Part shown: positions 24,548-34,780 of the stretch, piece after piece
Layout: every line of letters starts with the position of its first letter
Position numbering within the stretch: position 1 is the first letter of the stretch
Source of the DNA: Neoroseomonas marina
Lineage (GTDB): Bacteria; Pseudomonadota; Alphaproteobacteria; Acetobacterales; Acetobacteraceae
Assembly (NCBI RefSeq): GCF_012927745.1
Contig: NZ_JABBKX010000005.1
Coordinates: forward strand, 277,499 to 341,498
Direction of reading: 5' to 3'
Length of the DNA: 64,000 nucleotides
Notes under the pieces: model-generated
What the model saw: the letters and a program-made list of their open reading frames with translations, nothing else
Told to the model about the DNA's origin: nothing
Database searches by the model: none
Made by a program: the position numbers and the translations under genes

Positions 24548-25477
24548 ATGACCACCATGTTCCAGCGCATCGACAGGCTGCAGGTCGAGATCCCCGCTCC
24601 ACGGCGCCAGGATCCGAACGCCGCGGCCGCCCTGCAGGAATTGCTCGGCGGGAAGTACGGGGAGATGTCGACCCTCGGGAACTACATGTTCCAGAGCTTC
24701 AATTTCCGCAGCAAGAGCAAGCTGCGCCCGTTCTACAGCCTGGTGGCCAGCATCACGGCAGAAGAACTGGGGCATGTGGAACTGGTGTCCAATGGCGTCG
24801 CCATGCTGGCCAACGGGCCGGATCGCGATCCCGCCCCGGACGGCGGCGATGTCGCCGACGCGCCCTTCGAGGCGATGAAGGACATCCGGCTGGCGGCTGC
24901 CTTCTTCTCGAATGCCGGGGGCGCGACGCCGGTGAACGCCAATGGCGCATCCTGGAACGCGGACTTCGTCACCACGACGGGCAACGTGGTCCTCGATCTC
25001 CTGCACAACTTCCATCTCGAATGCGGCGCGCGGCTGCACAAGCTGCGGGTGTACGAGAGCCTGTCCGATCCGACCGGGCGCGAGGTCTGCGGCTACCTTC
25101 TCGTGCGCGGCTCGGTCCACGCGCATGCCTATGCGCTCGCGCTGAAGAAGATCACCGGCGTTGCCATCGAGAAGATGCTGCCGGTGCCGAACATCCCGCT
25201 CGACAACATTCCCGAATGCCAGAAGTACCTGGCGGAAGGATCGCATCGGCGCCTCTACACCTTCAGCCCCGCAGATTACGCGGAGATGGCGGGTATCTGG
25301 GGCGGCGACGAGACGGCGTTGCCAGCCGATCCGGAAGGGACGCTCGAGGTGGTTCCCGGCATGCCCGACGGCGGGAAGATCCATCAGCTCGAAGGCGTGC
25401 CCTCGGCCTTCACGCCCAACTATGCGCCCGAGGAGATGTTCGAGATTGCCGCCAAACTTTACCAGGCATCGCGCTGA
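24548..25477 (+). CDS. Manganese catalase, 309 aa
   Basis: A dinuclear Mn enzyme that splits hydrogen peroxide into water and oxygen. The ferritin-like bundle shows family ligand segments: ALQELLGGKYGEMSTLGNYM, SITAEELGHVELVSNGVAML, LHNFHLECGARLHKLRVYES and RGSVHAHAYALALKKITGV, which contain the conserved Glu and His ligands. The C-terminal LPADPEGTLEVVPGMPDGGK is also typical. Length is usual for the family. An MTTMFQR start is used; a second ATG is four codons in. Confidence 0.93.
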   Translation: MTTMFQRIDRLQVEIPAPRRQDPNAAAALQELLGGKYGEMSTLGNYMFQSFNFRSKSKLRPFYSLVASITAEELGHVELVSNGVAMLANGPDRDPAPDGGDVADAPFEAMKDIRLAAAFFSNAGGATPVNANGASWNADFVTTTGNVVLDLLHNFHLECGARLHKLRVYESLSDPTGREVCGYLLVRGSVHAHAYALALKKITGVAIEKMLPVPNIPLDNIPECQKYLAEGSHRRLYTFSPADYAEMAGIWGGDETALPADPEGTLEVVPGMPDGGKIHQLEGVPSAFTPNYAPEEMFEIAAKLYQASR

Positions 25478-25505
25478 CCGCGAGCCCACCCAAGGAGAAC
25501 CGGTG

Positions 25506-26408
25506 ATGTCGGACTATACTGCGGTGCCCGCGATGAACGCGGTGGCGGAGGGCGGGGCCAAGCTCCGGACCCGCGTATCCTTCAGCAGCGTCTTCGTCGG
25601 AACGCTGATCGCGATCGCCGTCGGCCTGCTGCTGCATCTGCTCGGCCTCGGCGTCGGAATGACGTCGGTCGACGCGGTGGACCGTGACTCTCCCTCGGCG
25701 ACGACAGTGCTGCTGATGGCCGGCGCCTGGACCCTGTTCACCGCCCTCGCCTCCCTCGGGATCGGCGGGTACGCCGCGGCACGACTCTCGGGCAATGCCG
25801 ACCGGTGGGACAGCTCGCTGCACGGGCTGGGTGTGTGGGGCTGCGCGGTCACACTCTCCTCGATCGTGGCGGGTGTCATCGCGATCGGTTCGGCGACGAC
25901 GGCGACGAATGCCGTCGGGTCGGTCCTGGGCGGTGCCGTCCGGGGCGGAGCGGCAGCGGCGGGTGCCGCCGCCGGCACCGCGGCGCCGCGCATCGACGAT
26001 CCGGCCGGCCTCGTGCAGCAGTTGCGCACGACCCTGGCGACGCCGGCGGACGTCTCCCGCATGACGACCGAACAACGTGGCGCCGAGATCGCAGCGATCG
26101 TCGGGAACCGCGTGCGCGACGGGGAATTCGGGCCCGGCCAACGGCGCCGCCTAGCGGCGTTGATTGCCGCCGAAGCCGGCATCCCGGAGGCCGAGGCGGA
26201 GCAGCGCATCGCCGCCTACGAACAGCGGGCCCGCGAAGCGGCGCAGCGGGCCGAACAGCGCGCGCGCGAGGTCGCGGATGCAGCGGCCACGGCCGGCGCC
26301 ATTTCCGCCTTCTGGGCCTTCGCCGCCTTGCTCATCGGGGCCGCAGCGGCCGTCCTTGGCGCGGCGCAGGGCGCACGCGACATCGCCTACCTCCGGCCGC
26401 CGCCCTGA
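25506..26408 (+). CDS. Integral membrane protein with Ala/Glu-rich region, 300 aa
   Basis: The start at 25506 has an AAGGAG site. Membrane segments are visible near residues 28-52 (VFVGTLIAIAVGLLLHLLGL), 68-92, 108-128 and 268-290 (ISAFWAFAALLIGAAAAVLG). Between them lies a soluble, helical, Glu/Arg-rich stretch (residues about 150-260: AEQRIAAYEQRAREAAQRAE). Proteins like this are sometimes annotated PhnA-like; a real phosphonate role is not supported. It lies 28 bp after Mn-catalase and probably shares its operon. Confidence 0.75.
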   Translation: MSDYTAVPAMNAVAEGGAKLRTRVSFSSVFVGTLIAIAVGLLLHLLGLGVGMTSVDAVDRDSPSATTVLLMAGAWTLFTALASLGIGGYAAARLSGNADRWDSSLHGLGVWGCAVTLSSIVAGVIAIGSATTATNAVGSVLGGAVRGGAAAAGAAAGTAAPRIDDPAGLVQQLRTTLATPADVSRMTTEQRGAEIAAIVGNRVRDGEFGPGQRRRLAALIAAEAGIPEAEAEQRIAAYEQRAREAAQRAEQRAREVADAAATAGAISAFWAFAALLIGAAAAVLGAAQGARDIAYLRPPP

Positions 26409-26437
26409 TCCGCGGCGACGATCGACGGGCCCGGACG

Positions 26438-26911
26438 ATGGGTGCGCGCGACCGGAGCATGGACGAAGCATCGGGCAGCGCCGGGGGATGGTTCCGGCGC
26501 TACGCCTATGCCTGGATCACCTTGCTGTTCTTCGCCGTCTCCCTGGGGCTGCACTGGTGGTTCGGATGGAAAGCGTACCTCAACGAGCAGACGACCCATG
26601 CGACGACACCCGAGGTCGGCGGTTTCCTCGTGGAGATGGCACGGGACACCTTCGAGAACTGGCAGTCGGAAATCCTGCAATTGCTGTGGCAGGTCGTGGG
26701 CCTCGCCTACTTCCTGTACATCGGATCGCCCGCGTCCAAAGAGAATGACGACCGCACCGAGGCGAAGATCGACGCCATGCTGCGCCTGATCGCGAAGGAA
26801 GATGCGGACGCGATCATCGCCGACATCGACCGGCGCTTCCTGCGCACCCACGGCCACGCGCAGCCTCATGCGCATGAGGAACATCGGGAGGCCTGGCGGC
26901 GGTTCCGATGA
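26438..26911 (+). CDS. DUF6766-type membrane protein, 157 aa
   Basis: Two transmembrane segments are clear (WITLLFFAVSLGLHWWFGW near residue 28, and ILQLLWQVVGLAYFLYIGSP near 88), joined by KAYLNEQTTHATTPEVGGFL. A cytosolic tail follows with His-rich THGHAQPHAHEEH. An ATG at 26459 (MDEASG) is the alternative start; neither has a good ribosome site. The family is recognised from the segment between the membrane helices and often accompanies stress genes. Function unknown. Confidence 0.75.
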   Translation: MGARDRSMDEASGSAGGWFRRYAYAWITLLFFAVSLGLHWWFGWKAYLNEQTTHATTPEVGGFLVEMARDTFENWQSEILQLLWQVVGLAYFLYIGSPASKENDDRTEAKIDAMLRLIAKEDADAIIADIDRRFLRTHGHAQPHAHEEHREAWRRFR

Positions 26912-27026
26912 GAGGCCGCGTGGAGGGCATTCGTCCGGGGCGGAGTGCCGACGGTCCGTCGCCGGATAACCATCGATTCACGTGACCGCACGCAGTCTCT
27001 CCCAGGCAGCGGCCTTGGGGGACTGC

Positions 27027-28061
27027 ATGCAGGATTCGGCTTCGGGCGACGCCGCCGTGCTGTGCGCGGCGGCGCTTGAATCGATGCGACAGCACGCGCT
27101 GCCGCCGACGCCGGTGAACTACGCCGTCTGGTTCGAGTTCCACGCCGGCCGCAAGACGGGGCTGCGGCGCGTGCTCTCGGTCGCCCTGTCGAACCGGCGC
27201 GCCATCGACAGCTACATGATGGCGGAACTGCACGACCTCTTCCTCGTCGACGGCGCCGAGCGCCAGGCCGCGCGGGAAGCGCGCGTCGCGATGCGGGCGG
27301 CGGCCGAGCGCATCCTGGAAGCCGGAGCCGACGCCGCCCGCTACGGGGACCGGCTCAACGCGGCCGCGGTCGACATGGAGGCTGGGACGCAGGGGCTCGC
27401 GACGCTGATCGCCGAGCTGGCGGCGGAGACCGCGGCGCTGTCGGTGCGTTCGGCACGGCTCGGGGAGGAACTCAGCGCCTCCGGCGAACGCATCGCCGAG
27501 CTGGAACGGCAGCTCGCCGTGGCCCACCAGGCATCGCTGACCGATGCGCTGACCACCCTGCCCAACCGCCGCGCCTTCGACAGCATGGTGCTGGAACATG
27601 CGGCACGGGCGATGAACAGCGGGGACTCGCTCTGCCTGCTGATGATCGACATCGACCACTTCAAGCGCGTGAACGATGCCTGGGGCCATGCGGTGGGGGA
27701 TGCGGTGATCCGGCTGGTCGCCGCGACGCTGGCGCAGACGCGTCCCGACACAGGCCGCGCCGCGCGGTATGGCGGGGAGGAGTTCGCCCTGCTGATGCCC
27801 GCGACGCCGCTGCCAGAGGCCGCGGCGCATGGGGAGAGGCTACGGGCGGCACTTGCCGCCCGGCGGATCAGCCTGCGCGCCAATGCCGCGCCTATCGGCA
27901 GCATCACCGTTTCGGTCGGCATCGCGCGCTACGAACCGGGGGAGGCGATCGATCGCTGGATCGAACGCGCCGATGCCGCGCTCTACGGCGCCAAACGCGA
28001 CGGGCGGAACCGCGTCGTCGTGCTGGAAGCGGCGGCCGAGGACCTCGCCGCCGCCTCCTGA
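27027..28061 (+). CDS. Diguanylate cyclase (GGDEF), 344 aa
   Basis: Makes cyclic di-GMP from two GTP. The C-terminal domain has DALTTLPNRRAFD, LLMIDIDHFKRVNDAWGHAV and the signature YGGEEFAL, a functional GGEEF variant. The inhibitory I-site (RxxD) is absent: the equivalent positions read Pro and Gly, so product inhibition is unlikely. The N-terminal half is helical (VNYAVWFEFHAG, then a coiled coil) without membrane segments. The ATG at 27027 follows GGGGGA; a GTG at 26982 would add 15 residues. Confidence 0.9.
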   Translation: MQDSASGDAAVLCAAALESMRQHALPPTPVNYAVWFEFHAGRKTGLRRVLSVALSNRRAIDSYMMAELHDLFLVDGAERQAAREARVAMRAAAERILEAGADAARYGDRLNAAAVDMEAGTQGLATLIAELAAETAALSVRSARLGEELSASGERIAELERQLAVAHQASLTDALTTLPNRRAFDSMVLEHAARAMNSGDSLCLLMIDIDHFKRVNDAWGHAVGDAVIRLVAATLAQTRPDTGRAARYGGEEFALLMPATPLPEAAAHGERLRAALAARRISLRANAAPIGSITVSVGIARYEPGEAIDRWIERADAALYGAKRDGRNRVVVLEAAAEDLAAAS

Positions 28062-28070
28062 CGCCGTTCC

Positions 28071-29285
28071 TCAGCGCACCAACGGGCAGCCGCCTTCGGC
28101 AAGCGGGCGGAAGGCCTGGTCGCCCGGGATGGCCTGCGCGACCTCGAGCAGGTCCCATTCCCCAAGGTTCTGGCCCGGACGCTTGACGCGCATCAGGTAC
28201 ATCTCGCGGATCACGCGGCCGTCGATGCGGATGGAGCCGTTGCGCGTCATGAAGTCGTTGATCGGGATCTCCCGCATCTTCGTCATGACGGCGGGCGCGG
28301 CGTCGGTGCCGGCCGCCTGGATCGCCTTAAGGTAATGCGTCACTGCGCCCCAGGTGCTGGCCTGGAAGGCGGTGGGCGGGCGACCGTGGATGCGCTGGAA
28401 GCGCGTGGCAAAGGCGCGCGTCTCGTCGTTCTGGTCCCAGTAGTAGGGCTCGGAGTAGACGAGGCCCTGTCCGGTCTCGAGCCCGATGGACTTGATGTTG
28501 GTCAGCGAGCAGTTCAGTGCCGCCGGCTGGATGCCGCGGCGAAGCAGGCCGAACTCGCCCATCTGCTTGGCGATGTTGATCATGTCCGCCCCGCCGGCGC
28601 AGATGCCGACCACCTCGGCGCCCGAGGCCGCGGCGCGCACCAGGTAGGAGGAGTAGTCCGTCTCGCCCAGCGGCGCCCGCGCGCTGCCGGTCACCGTGCC
28701 GCCGAGGCCCTGCAGGATCTGCGAGGCGTTCTGCTCGAGCGAATGGCCGAAGGCGTAGTCGGAGGTGAGGAAGAACCACTTCTTCCGCCCATTGCCGACG
28801 AGCGCCGTCACCGGCCCCTTGGCGGCGGAGTAGTTGTCGTAGGTCCAGTGGATGCCGTAGGGCGAGCAATCCTTGCCCGTCAGGTCGGTCGTGCCGGCGG
28901 CGATCGGGACGTCGATGCGCTGGCGCTCGCGCGAGAGGTTCTGCACCGCCAGCGCGACGGCGGAATTGCCAAGGCCGAAGATGGCGTCGACCTTCTCCTG
29001 GTCGTACCAGCGCCGCGCGATGGCGAGGCCCACATCGGCCCGGTTCTGCAGGTCGGCGTGGACGACCTCGATCGGCGCGCCGTGGACGCGGCCGCCGAAA
29101 TCCTCGGCCGCCATGCGCGCGCCGACCACGTCGCCCATGCCCTGCTGGTCGGAGAAGACGCCCGACATGTCGTCGAGCACGCCGATCTTCACCACCCCGT
29201 CCGAGATCGCCGCCTGGGCGCGCACGGGACTCAGCGTCGGGATCGCCAGCGCACCGGCGCCGGCGAGAAGCATCCTGCGGTTCAT
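28071..29285 (-). CDS. Periplasmic substrate-binding protein, branched-chain amino-acid (LivK) type, 404 aa
   Basis: A signal peptide (MNRRMLLAGAGALAIPTLSP, cut near AQA) carries paired arginines. The mature part is a type I periplasmic binding fold: VVKIGVLDDMSGVFSDQQG, GARMAAEDFGG and HADLQNRADVGLAIARRWYD. Such receptors in Alphaproteobacteria often bind aromatic or small organic acids rather than amino acids. No Liv permease or ATPase genes are nearby. It is the last gene of an IclR-ThDP enzyme-receptor operon, 80 bp after the enzyme. Confidence 0.88.
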   Translation of the reverse strand: MNRRMLLAGAGALAIPTLSPVRAQAAISDGVVKIGVLDDMSGVFSDQQGMGDVVGARMAAEDFGGRVHGAPIEVVHADLQNRADVGLAIARRWYDQEKVDAIFGLGNSAVALAVQNLSRERQRIDVPIAAGTTDLTGKDCSPYGIHWTYDNYSAAKGPVTALVGNGRKKWFFLTSDYAFGHSLEQNASQILQGLGGTVTGSARAPLGETDYSSYLVRAAASGAEVVGICAGGADMINIAKQMGEFGLLRRGIQPAALNCSLTNIKSIGLETGQGLVYSEPYYWDQNDETRAFATRFQRIHGRPPTAFQASTWGAVTHYLKAIQAAGTDAAPAVMTKMREIPINDFMTRNGSIRIDGRVIREMYLMRVKRPGQNLGEWDLLEVAQAIPGDQAFRPLAEGGCPLVR

Positions 29286-29365
29286 CGAATTCCTCCCTTG
29301 TCGTTCCTGGCCCCGGGCGTCGGTGCCGGGCCGGGGTTCTCAACGCCCCGGTCCCGGCCTGGACT

Positions 29366-31174
29366 TCACAGGCTCAGGCCGCGGGCCTGCAGCGCCTTGA
29401 GGAAGTTCGGCTCCGGATTGGGCAGCGGCGGCAGGTCCCAGGACCCGGTGCCGATCGGGCGGATGTCGCGGTCCACCGGCACTTCCACGAGGTAAGGGCG
29501 GTTCGCCTTGATGGCGGTCTGGATGGCGTCCTCGACCTCGCCGGCGTGCGTCACGCGGTGGGACGGCACGCCGTAGGACTTCGCCATCAATGCGAAGTCG
29601 GGGCTGTAGAGCTCGCCGCTGCGCTGGATCTCGAAGGCTGTCGCCAGTTCCCGCCCGCCGAACATGCCGTGCTGGATGTCGCGGATCGAGCAGAAGCCAT
29701 TGTTGTTCCACACCACCCAGACGACGGGGATGTCGTATTCCACCGCGGTGGCCAGCGCATGCGGCGTCATCAGGAAGGACCCGTCGCCGACCACCGCGAC
29801 GCAGGGGCGATCCGGCGCGGCGAGTTTCGCACCCAGGATGCCCGAGGTCGCGAAGCCCATCGCCGCGAAGCCCCAGGAATGGATCAGGTGGCGCGGGCGC
29901 AGCGTATCCATCAGCTGGATGATCCAGTTGTGGTGCACGCCGACGTCGGAGGCGACGACCGCGTCCTCGGGGATGGCGCGCGACAGGGCGCGCATCAGGC
30001 GCTCGGGGCGCAGCGGCATCTGGTCGGACTCCGCCAGGCCGCCTTGGTACTCGCGCCAGACGGTCCGGCCCTTGTCGAGACGCGCGATCCACGCCGCGAT
30101 GCTGCGGCCCGGGGTCAGCCGCGGCCGCGCTGCCTCGATGAGGAATTCGAGGCTCGCCCGCGCATCGCCGAGGATGCCGTATTCCGCCGGATAGTTCCGC
30201 CCGATCTCGGAGGGATCGATGTCGATCTGGATCAGGCGCGAGGGCGGCACCGAGAGCGTGTAGCCGTCGAGCCAGCCGCTGGTCGCGCGGTCGTCGAAGG
30301 AGAAACCGATGGCGAGGATGACATCGGCGTTGCGCGTCGCGTCGTTCGCCGCGTAGGCGCCGTTGCGCCCGATGGCGCCGAAGGCCAGCGCGTGGCGGTC
30401 GGGGATCGCGCCCTTGCCGTTCGGACTGGTGACGACCGGTATGCCCGTGAGTTCCGCGAAGGCGGTCAGTGCATCGGAGGCATGGCCGATCAGCACACCC
30501 TGCCCGGCGATGATCACCGGTTGCTTCGCAGCGAGCAGGAGTTCGAGCGCCGCGGTCAGCTCCTTCGGGTTGCCCGGCGCGGCGTTGACGATGCGGCTCA
30601 TCGCACCGCCATGGGCGCGCACATCCGTCTCCTCGACAAAGACGTTGAGCGGCACATCGAGGTTCACCGGTCCGGGACGGCCCGAGGTCAGCATGTCCCA
30701 GGCCTGCGTCACCGCGAGCGGCACCATGTCCGCCCGCGTCGGCTGGAAGGATCGCTTCACATACGGACGGACCACGGAGGGGAAGTCGCCCTGGAAGTGC
30801 CGCCCCGATTCCTGGAAGGGCCCGCGGTTGAACTGGCTCGTCGGCACGTTGCCGGTGATGGCGAGGAAGGCGGAGGAATCCATCATCGCCGCCGCCAGCG
30901 CGACCACCAGGTTCGCCGAGCCCGGACCGCAGGAGGTGAAGGTCGCCACCGGTTCCCCCTTCACCTTGTAGTAGGCATCGGCCATGTGGCCGGCGGATTG
31001 CTCGTGATGCGTCGAGACGGTGCGGATGCGGTTCTGCGCCTTGAAGGCGGCATCCATGAAGCCGGTGATGCCGTGGCCGCAGAGGCCGAACAGGTAGGGC
31101 ACCTTCTGCTTCACCAGGTGGTCGACGATGATGTCGGCGCCGTTCATCAGCGCCTGCTTGCTGCTGCCGTCCAT
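29366..31174 (-). CDS. Thiamine-diphosphate-dependent enzyme (acetolactate synthase large-subunit-like), 602 aa
   Basis: Three-domain ThDP enzyme of usual length. The catalytic glutamate lies in HHEQSAGHMADAY (near residue 58), the central domain carries PVVTSPNGKGAIPD, and the cofactor motif is GDGSFLMTPHALATAVEY...WNNNGF. It could be an acetolactate synthase, benzoylformate/oxo-acid decarboxylase or carboligase; no regulatory small subunit is encoded here, which argues against a biosynthetic acetolactate synthase. It lies 22 bp after the iclR-type gene, suggesting catabolism of a 2-oxo acid controlled by that regulator. Confidence 0.85.
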   Translation of the reverse strand: MDGSSKQALMNGADIIVDHLVKQKVPYLFGLCGHGITGFMDAAFKAQNRIRTVSTHHEQSAGHMADAYYKVKGEPVATFTSCGPGSANLVVALAAAMMDSSAFLAITGNVPTSQFNRGPFQESGRHFQGDFPSVVRPYVKRSFQPTRADMVPLAVTQAWDMLTSGRPGPVNLDVPLNVFVEETDVRAHGGAMSRIVNAAPGNPKELTAALELLLAAKQPVIIAGQGVLIGHASDALTAFAELTGIPVVTSPNGKGAIPDRHALAFGAIGRNGAYAANDATRNADVILAIGFSFDDRATSGWLDGYTLSVPPSRLIQIDIDPSEIGRNYPAEYGILGDARASLEFLIEAARPRLTPGRSIAAWIARLDKGRTVWREYQGGLAESDQMPLRPERLMRALSRAIPEDAVVASDVGVHHNWIIQLMDTLRPRHLIHSWGFAAMGFATSGILGAKLAAPDRPCVAVVGDGSFLMTPHALATAVEYDIPVVWVVWNNNGFCSIRDIQHGMFGGRELATAFEIQRSGELYSPDFALMAKSYGVPSHRVTHAGEVEDAIQTAIKANRPYLVEVPVDRDIRPIGTGSWDLPPLPNPEPNFLKALQARGLSL

Positions 31175-31196
31175 GGTCGTTTCCTCTCGAGTCGTA

Positions 31197-32006
31197 TCAG
31201 GCGGCCGCCATGGAGGGGCTGCCGAGCATGCGTGAAATGCGCAGCGCCGTGGCTTTCACCTGCGGGATCAGCGCGGCGACGCGCGCAGGATCCATGCGCG
31301 AAGCCGGGGCGGAGATGGCCAGCGCGGCGGTCGGCCGTCCCGCATGGTCGGTGATCGGCGCGGCGACGCAGCGCAGGCCCGCCTCGATCTCCTCCTCGTC
31401 CTGCGCATAGCCGTCGAGGCGCACGCGGTGCAGCCGCTCGCGCAGCGCCTCGGGGGTGGTGATGGTGTTGGCGGTGAAGCGCGGCAGTCCGTGGGCGGTG
31501 ACGACGGCGTCCACCTCGGCATCCGGCAGGTAGGCCATCAGCACCTTTCCCAGCGCGCTGGCATGGGCGGGGCTGCGCTTGCCGACGGTGGAGTGCATGC
31601 GGACTGCGTGCGTGCCCTCGACGATCTGCACGGTGACGACGATGCCGTCATGCAGGATGCCGACATGCACCGTCTCGCCGGTGCTCTCGGCGAGGTCCTG
31701 CAGCGGCGGCAGGGCCTGCCAGCGGAGCTGCTCGTTGCGCACGGCCGCGGCCCCCAGGGCATGCAGCCTGAGGCCGAGCGAATAGCGCCCGGTCGCCGCG
31801 TCCTTCGCCAGGTAGCCGAACTGCTCGAGCGTATGGAGCACGCGGAAGATCGTCGCCTTGTTCTGCCCCAGATGGGCGGCGAGGTCGGCCAGGCCCCAGG
31901 AATCCCGCGCGGCGAAGCAGTCCAGCACCTCCAGCCCGCGATGCAGCGAGGCGAGCAGGTAGGGGTCCTTCGTGCTGGCCGGGGCGGGCGGATCGGTCGG
32001 CATCAT
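31197..32006 (-). CDS. IclR-family transcriptional regulator, 269 aa
   Basis: The N-terminal winged helix is visible (residues about 18-75: SLHRGLEVLDCFAARDSWGL, LGQNKATIFRVLHTLEQFGY), followed by the effector-binding domain (LQDLAESTGETVHVGILHDG, HASALGKVLMAYLPD, GYAQDEEEIEAGLRCVAAPI). It starts the operon with the ThDP enzyme and receptor and is divergent from a TctC-type gene; a palindromic site lies in the shared promoter region. Confidence 0.93.
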   Translation of the reverse strand: MMPTDPPAPASTKDPYLLASLHRGLEVLDCFAARDSWGLADLAAHLGQNKATIFRVLHTLEQFGYLAKDAATGRYSLGLRLHALGAAAVRNEQLRWQALPPLQDLAESTGETVHVGILHDGIVVTVQIVEGTHAVRMHSTVGKRSPAHASALGKVLMAYLPDAEVDAVVTAHGLPRFTANTITTPEALRERLHRVRLDGYAQDEEEIEAGLRCVAAPITDHAGRPTAALAISAPASRMDPARVAALIPQVKATALRISRMLGSPSMAAA

Positions 32007-32088
32007 GGTGGTTTCCAGTCCGGGGCAGGCGATCGGGAATCGCCTGCCGAAATGCGTTACCGTTCTAGATACACTTGACGCAGAAATC

Positions 32089-32102
32089 CGAAAAGCGTTT
32101 CG
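32089..32102. promoter_or_regulatory. Inverted repeat CGAAA-AGCG-TTTCG, candidate IclR-type operator
   Basis: The site lies in the 153-bp region between the divergent iclR-type and tctC-type genes. Palindromes of this size and AT-rich arms are usual for IclR-family regulators. TGCGTTAC and TGCGTAAC flank it at 32053-32060 and 32106-32113. Confidence 0.45.
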
Positions 32103-32159
32103 CTATGCGTAACACGAAAGGCGGCAGAACCAGCCGCCAGGCTCTGGAGGAACGATCGG

Positions 32160-32762
32160 ATGAAGCGCCTATTCGCCGCCGCGGCGGCGCTGCTGCTGGG
32201 CTGCGCCTTGCCGGCGCGCGCGCAGGATTTCCCCAACCGCCAGATCAGCATGATCGTCGTCTTCGCCCCGGGCGGCGCGACCGACGTGCTGGCGCGCATC
32301 GCCGCGGAGCACATGTCCCGCACCCTCGGCCGCAGCGTGGTGGTGGAGAACGTCTCGGGCGCCGGCGGGCAGCAGGTGGACAGCGCCTGCGTGCTCGCCC
32401 CCGCCGCCGTGCCACAGATCCAGGCCGGCACCATGCGCGGGCTGCTGACCGCCGCCGCGACGCGCAACCCGAATGCGCCGAACGTGCCCTCGGCCGCCGA
32501 GGCCGGCGTGCCGGACTACATCTTCCAGGGCTGGAACGCGGTCTTCGCGCCGCGTGGGACGCCGGCGCCGGTGGTGGCAAAGCTGGACGGCGCGTTGCGC
32601 GCGGCCCTCGCCGATCCCGCCATCCGCCAGCGGATCGAGGCGCTGGGCTCCATCCCCGCCGCGCCCGACCAGCAGGGCCCCGAGGCCCTCGCCCGGCTGG
32701 TGCGCAGCGAGGTCGACCGCTGGTCGACCGTGGTGCGCGCCGCCGGGATCGAGCCGCAGTAA
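32160..32762 (+). pseudogene. TctC/Bug-type receptor with large internal deletion, 200 aa
   Basis: A signal peptide (MKRLFAAAAALLLGCALPAR) and the family start (NRQISMIVVFAPGGATDVLA, VVVENVSGAGG) run straight into the C-terminal third (QQVDSACVLAPAAVPQIQAG, NVPSAAEAGVPDYIFQGWNA, FAPRGTPAPVV). About 120-130 residues of the middle, including both hinge-crossing strands and the PDGYTL region, are missing compared with a normal 320-330-residue Bug protein. The frame is kept, and the join is at GG near residue 70 (about base 32370). It is unlikely to bind ligand. No tctA or tctB is near. Confidence 0.75.
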
Positions 32763-32765
32763 CGG

Positions 32766-33788
32766 CTAGACGGCGAGGTCGCTCGCCAGGTGGAACAGGC
32801 AGTCCCCGCGTTTGGTCCGCGCGGGGATGCGCTTGCACATGACGATGCCCGCGGCCTTGAAGGCGATCTCGACCGGCGGCAGCCAGGGCGTCTCGGGCAT
32901 GTGGATGCGCGCGGCGGGCGTGCCCGGTGCGACCGTGTCGCCCAACTCGACCAGCGGTTCGAAGACGCCGTTCTCGGGCGCATAGACGTACATCTCGGGT
33001 CCGCGCACATCGAGGAAGCGCGTCGGCGCCGGTGGTTCGACGAAATGTTCCTGCCCGAGGATGCCGAGATGGGCGAGAAGGTTGCGCAGCCCGCGTTCGG
33101 CGATCGCGAGGCCTGACGCGTTCACCGCCCCCGCCCCGCCGAGTTCCGTCCCGAGCGCGATCTTGCCGCGCCGGTCCGCACCGGACCCCAACGTCTGGTC
33201 GCCGCCCTGCCCCTGCGCCCCGCCCTGGATGTAGGTGTAGGGCGCGCCGAAGGCCCGCAGCGCGGCGAGCTGCTTCTGGTACAGCACCGGATCGGCCGAC
33301 TGCTTGGCGAGCGCCGTCGGGATGTAGTTCAGCGAGGAACCACCCGAATGCAGGTCGATCACCAGGTCGGCCAGCGGGATCAACTCACTGTCGATGTAGT
33401 GCGCGATCTGCCGCGTCACGGTGCCGTCCGGATCGCCCGGGAAGATGCGGTTCATGTTGAGGTCGTCGATCGGCGAGACGCGGCGCCCGATCAGCGCCGC
33501 CGGGTAGTTCGCCATCGGCATCATGATGACGCGGCCCTTGATCATGCCGGGCTCGAGCCACTTGATCAGGTTCGTCAGCGCGACCTGGCCTTCATATTCG
33601 TCGCCGTGGTTGCCGGAGGTGAAGAGCGCTGTCGGCCCCTCACCGTTCTTCACCACCACGATCGGCACAGGCAGGAAGCCGTAGGCGGAGTCATGCGTCG
33701 AATGGAACAGGCGGATGAAGCCCGTCTGCTTCCCGTCCTTCGCAAAGTCCACTTCCGGGACCAGGCGGGACTTCCGTTGTTGGGACAT
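32766..33788 (-). CDS. Succinylglutamate desuccinylase/aspartoacylase-family deacylase, 340 aa
   Basis: A zinc carboxypeptidase-fold amidohydrolase. Zinc ligands sit in GNHGDEYEG (His60, Glu63) and DLHSGG; the catalytic Glu is probably in ALGTELGGAG. The C-terminal domain (YVYAPENGVFEPLVELGDTV, KAAGIVMC) is beta-rich, as in the AspA/AstE/DoeB group. It removes acyl groups from N-acyl amino acids. It starts 8 bp after the ABC ATPase gene and is last in the operon, so the importer probably brings in its substrate. Confidence 0.87.
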   Translation of the reverse strand: MSQQRKSRLVPEVDFAKDGKQTGFIRLFHSTHDSAYGFLPVPIVVVKNGEGPTALFTSGNHGDEYEGQVALTNLIKWLEPGMIKGRVIMMPMANYPAALIGRRVSPIDDLNMNRIFPGDPDGTVTRQIAHYIDSELIPLADLVIDLHSGGSSLNYIPTALAKQSADPVLYQKQLAALRAFGAPYTYIQGGAQGQGGDQTLGSGADRRGKIALGTELGGAGAVNASGLAIAERGLRNLLAHLGILGQEHFVEPPAPTRFLDVRGPEMYVYAPENGVFEPLVELGDTVAPGTPAARIHMPETPWLPPVEIAFKAAGIVMCKRIPARTKRGDCLFHLASDLAV

Positions 33789-33796
33789 GGCGTTCC

Positions 33797-34776
<980 letters not shown>

Positions 34777-34780
<4 letters not shown>

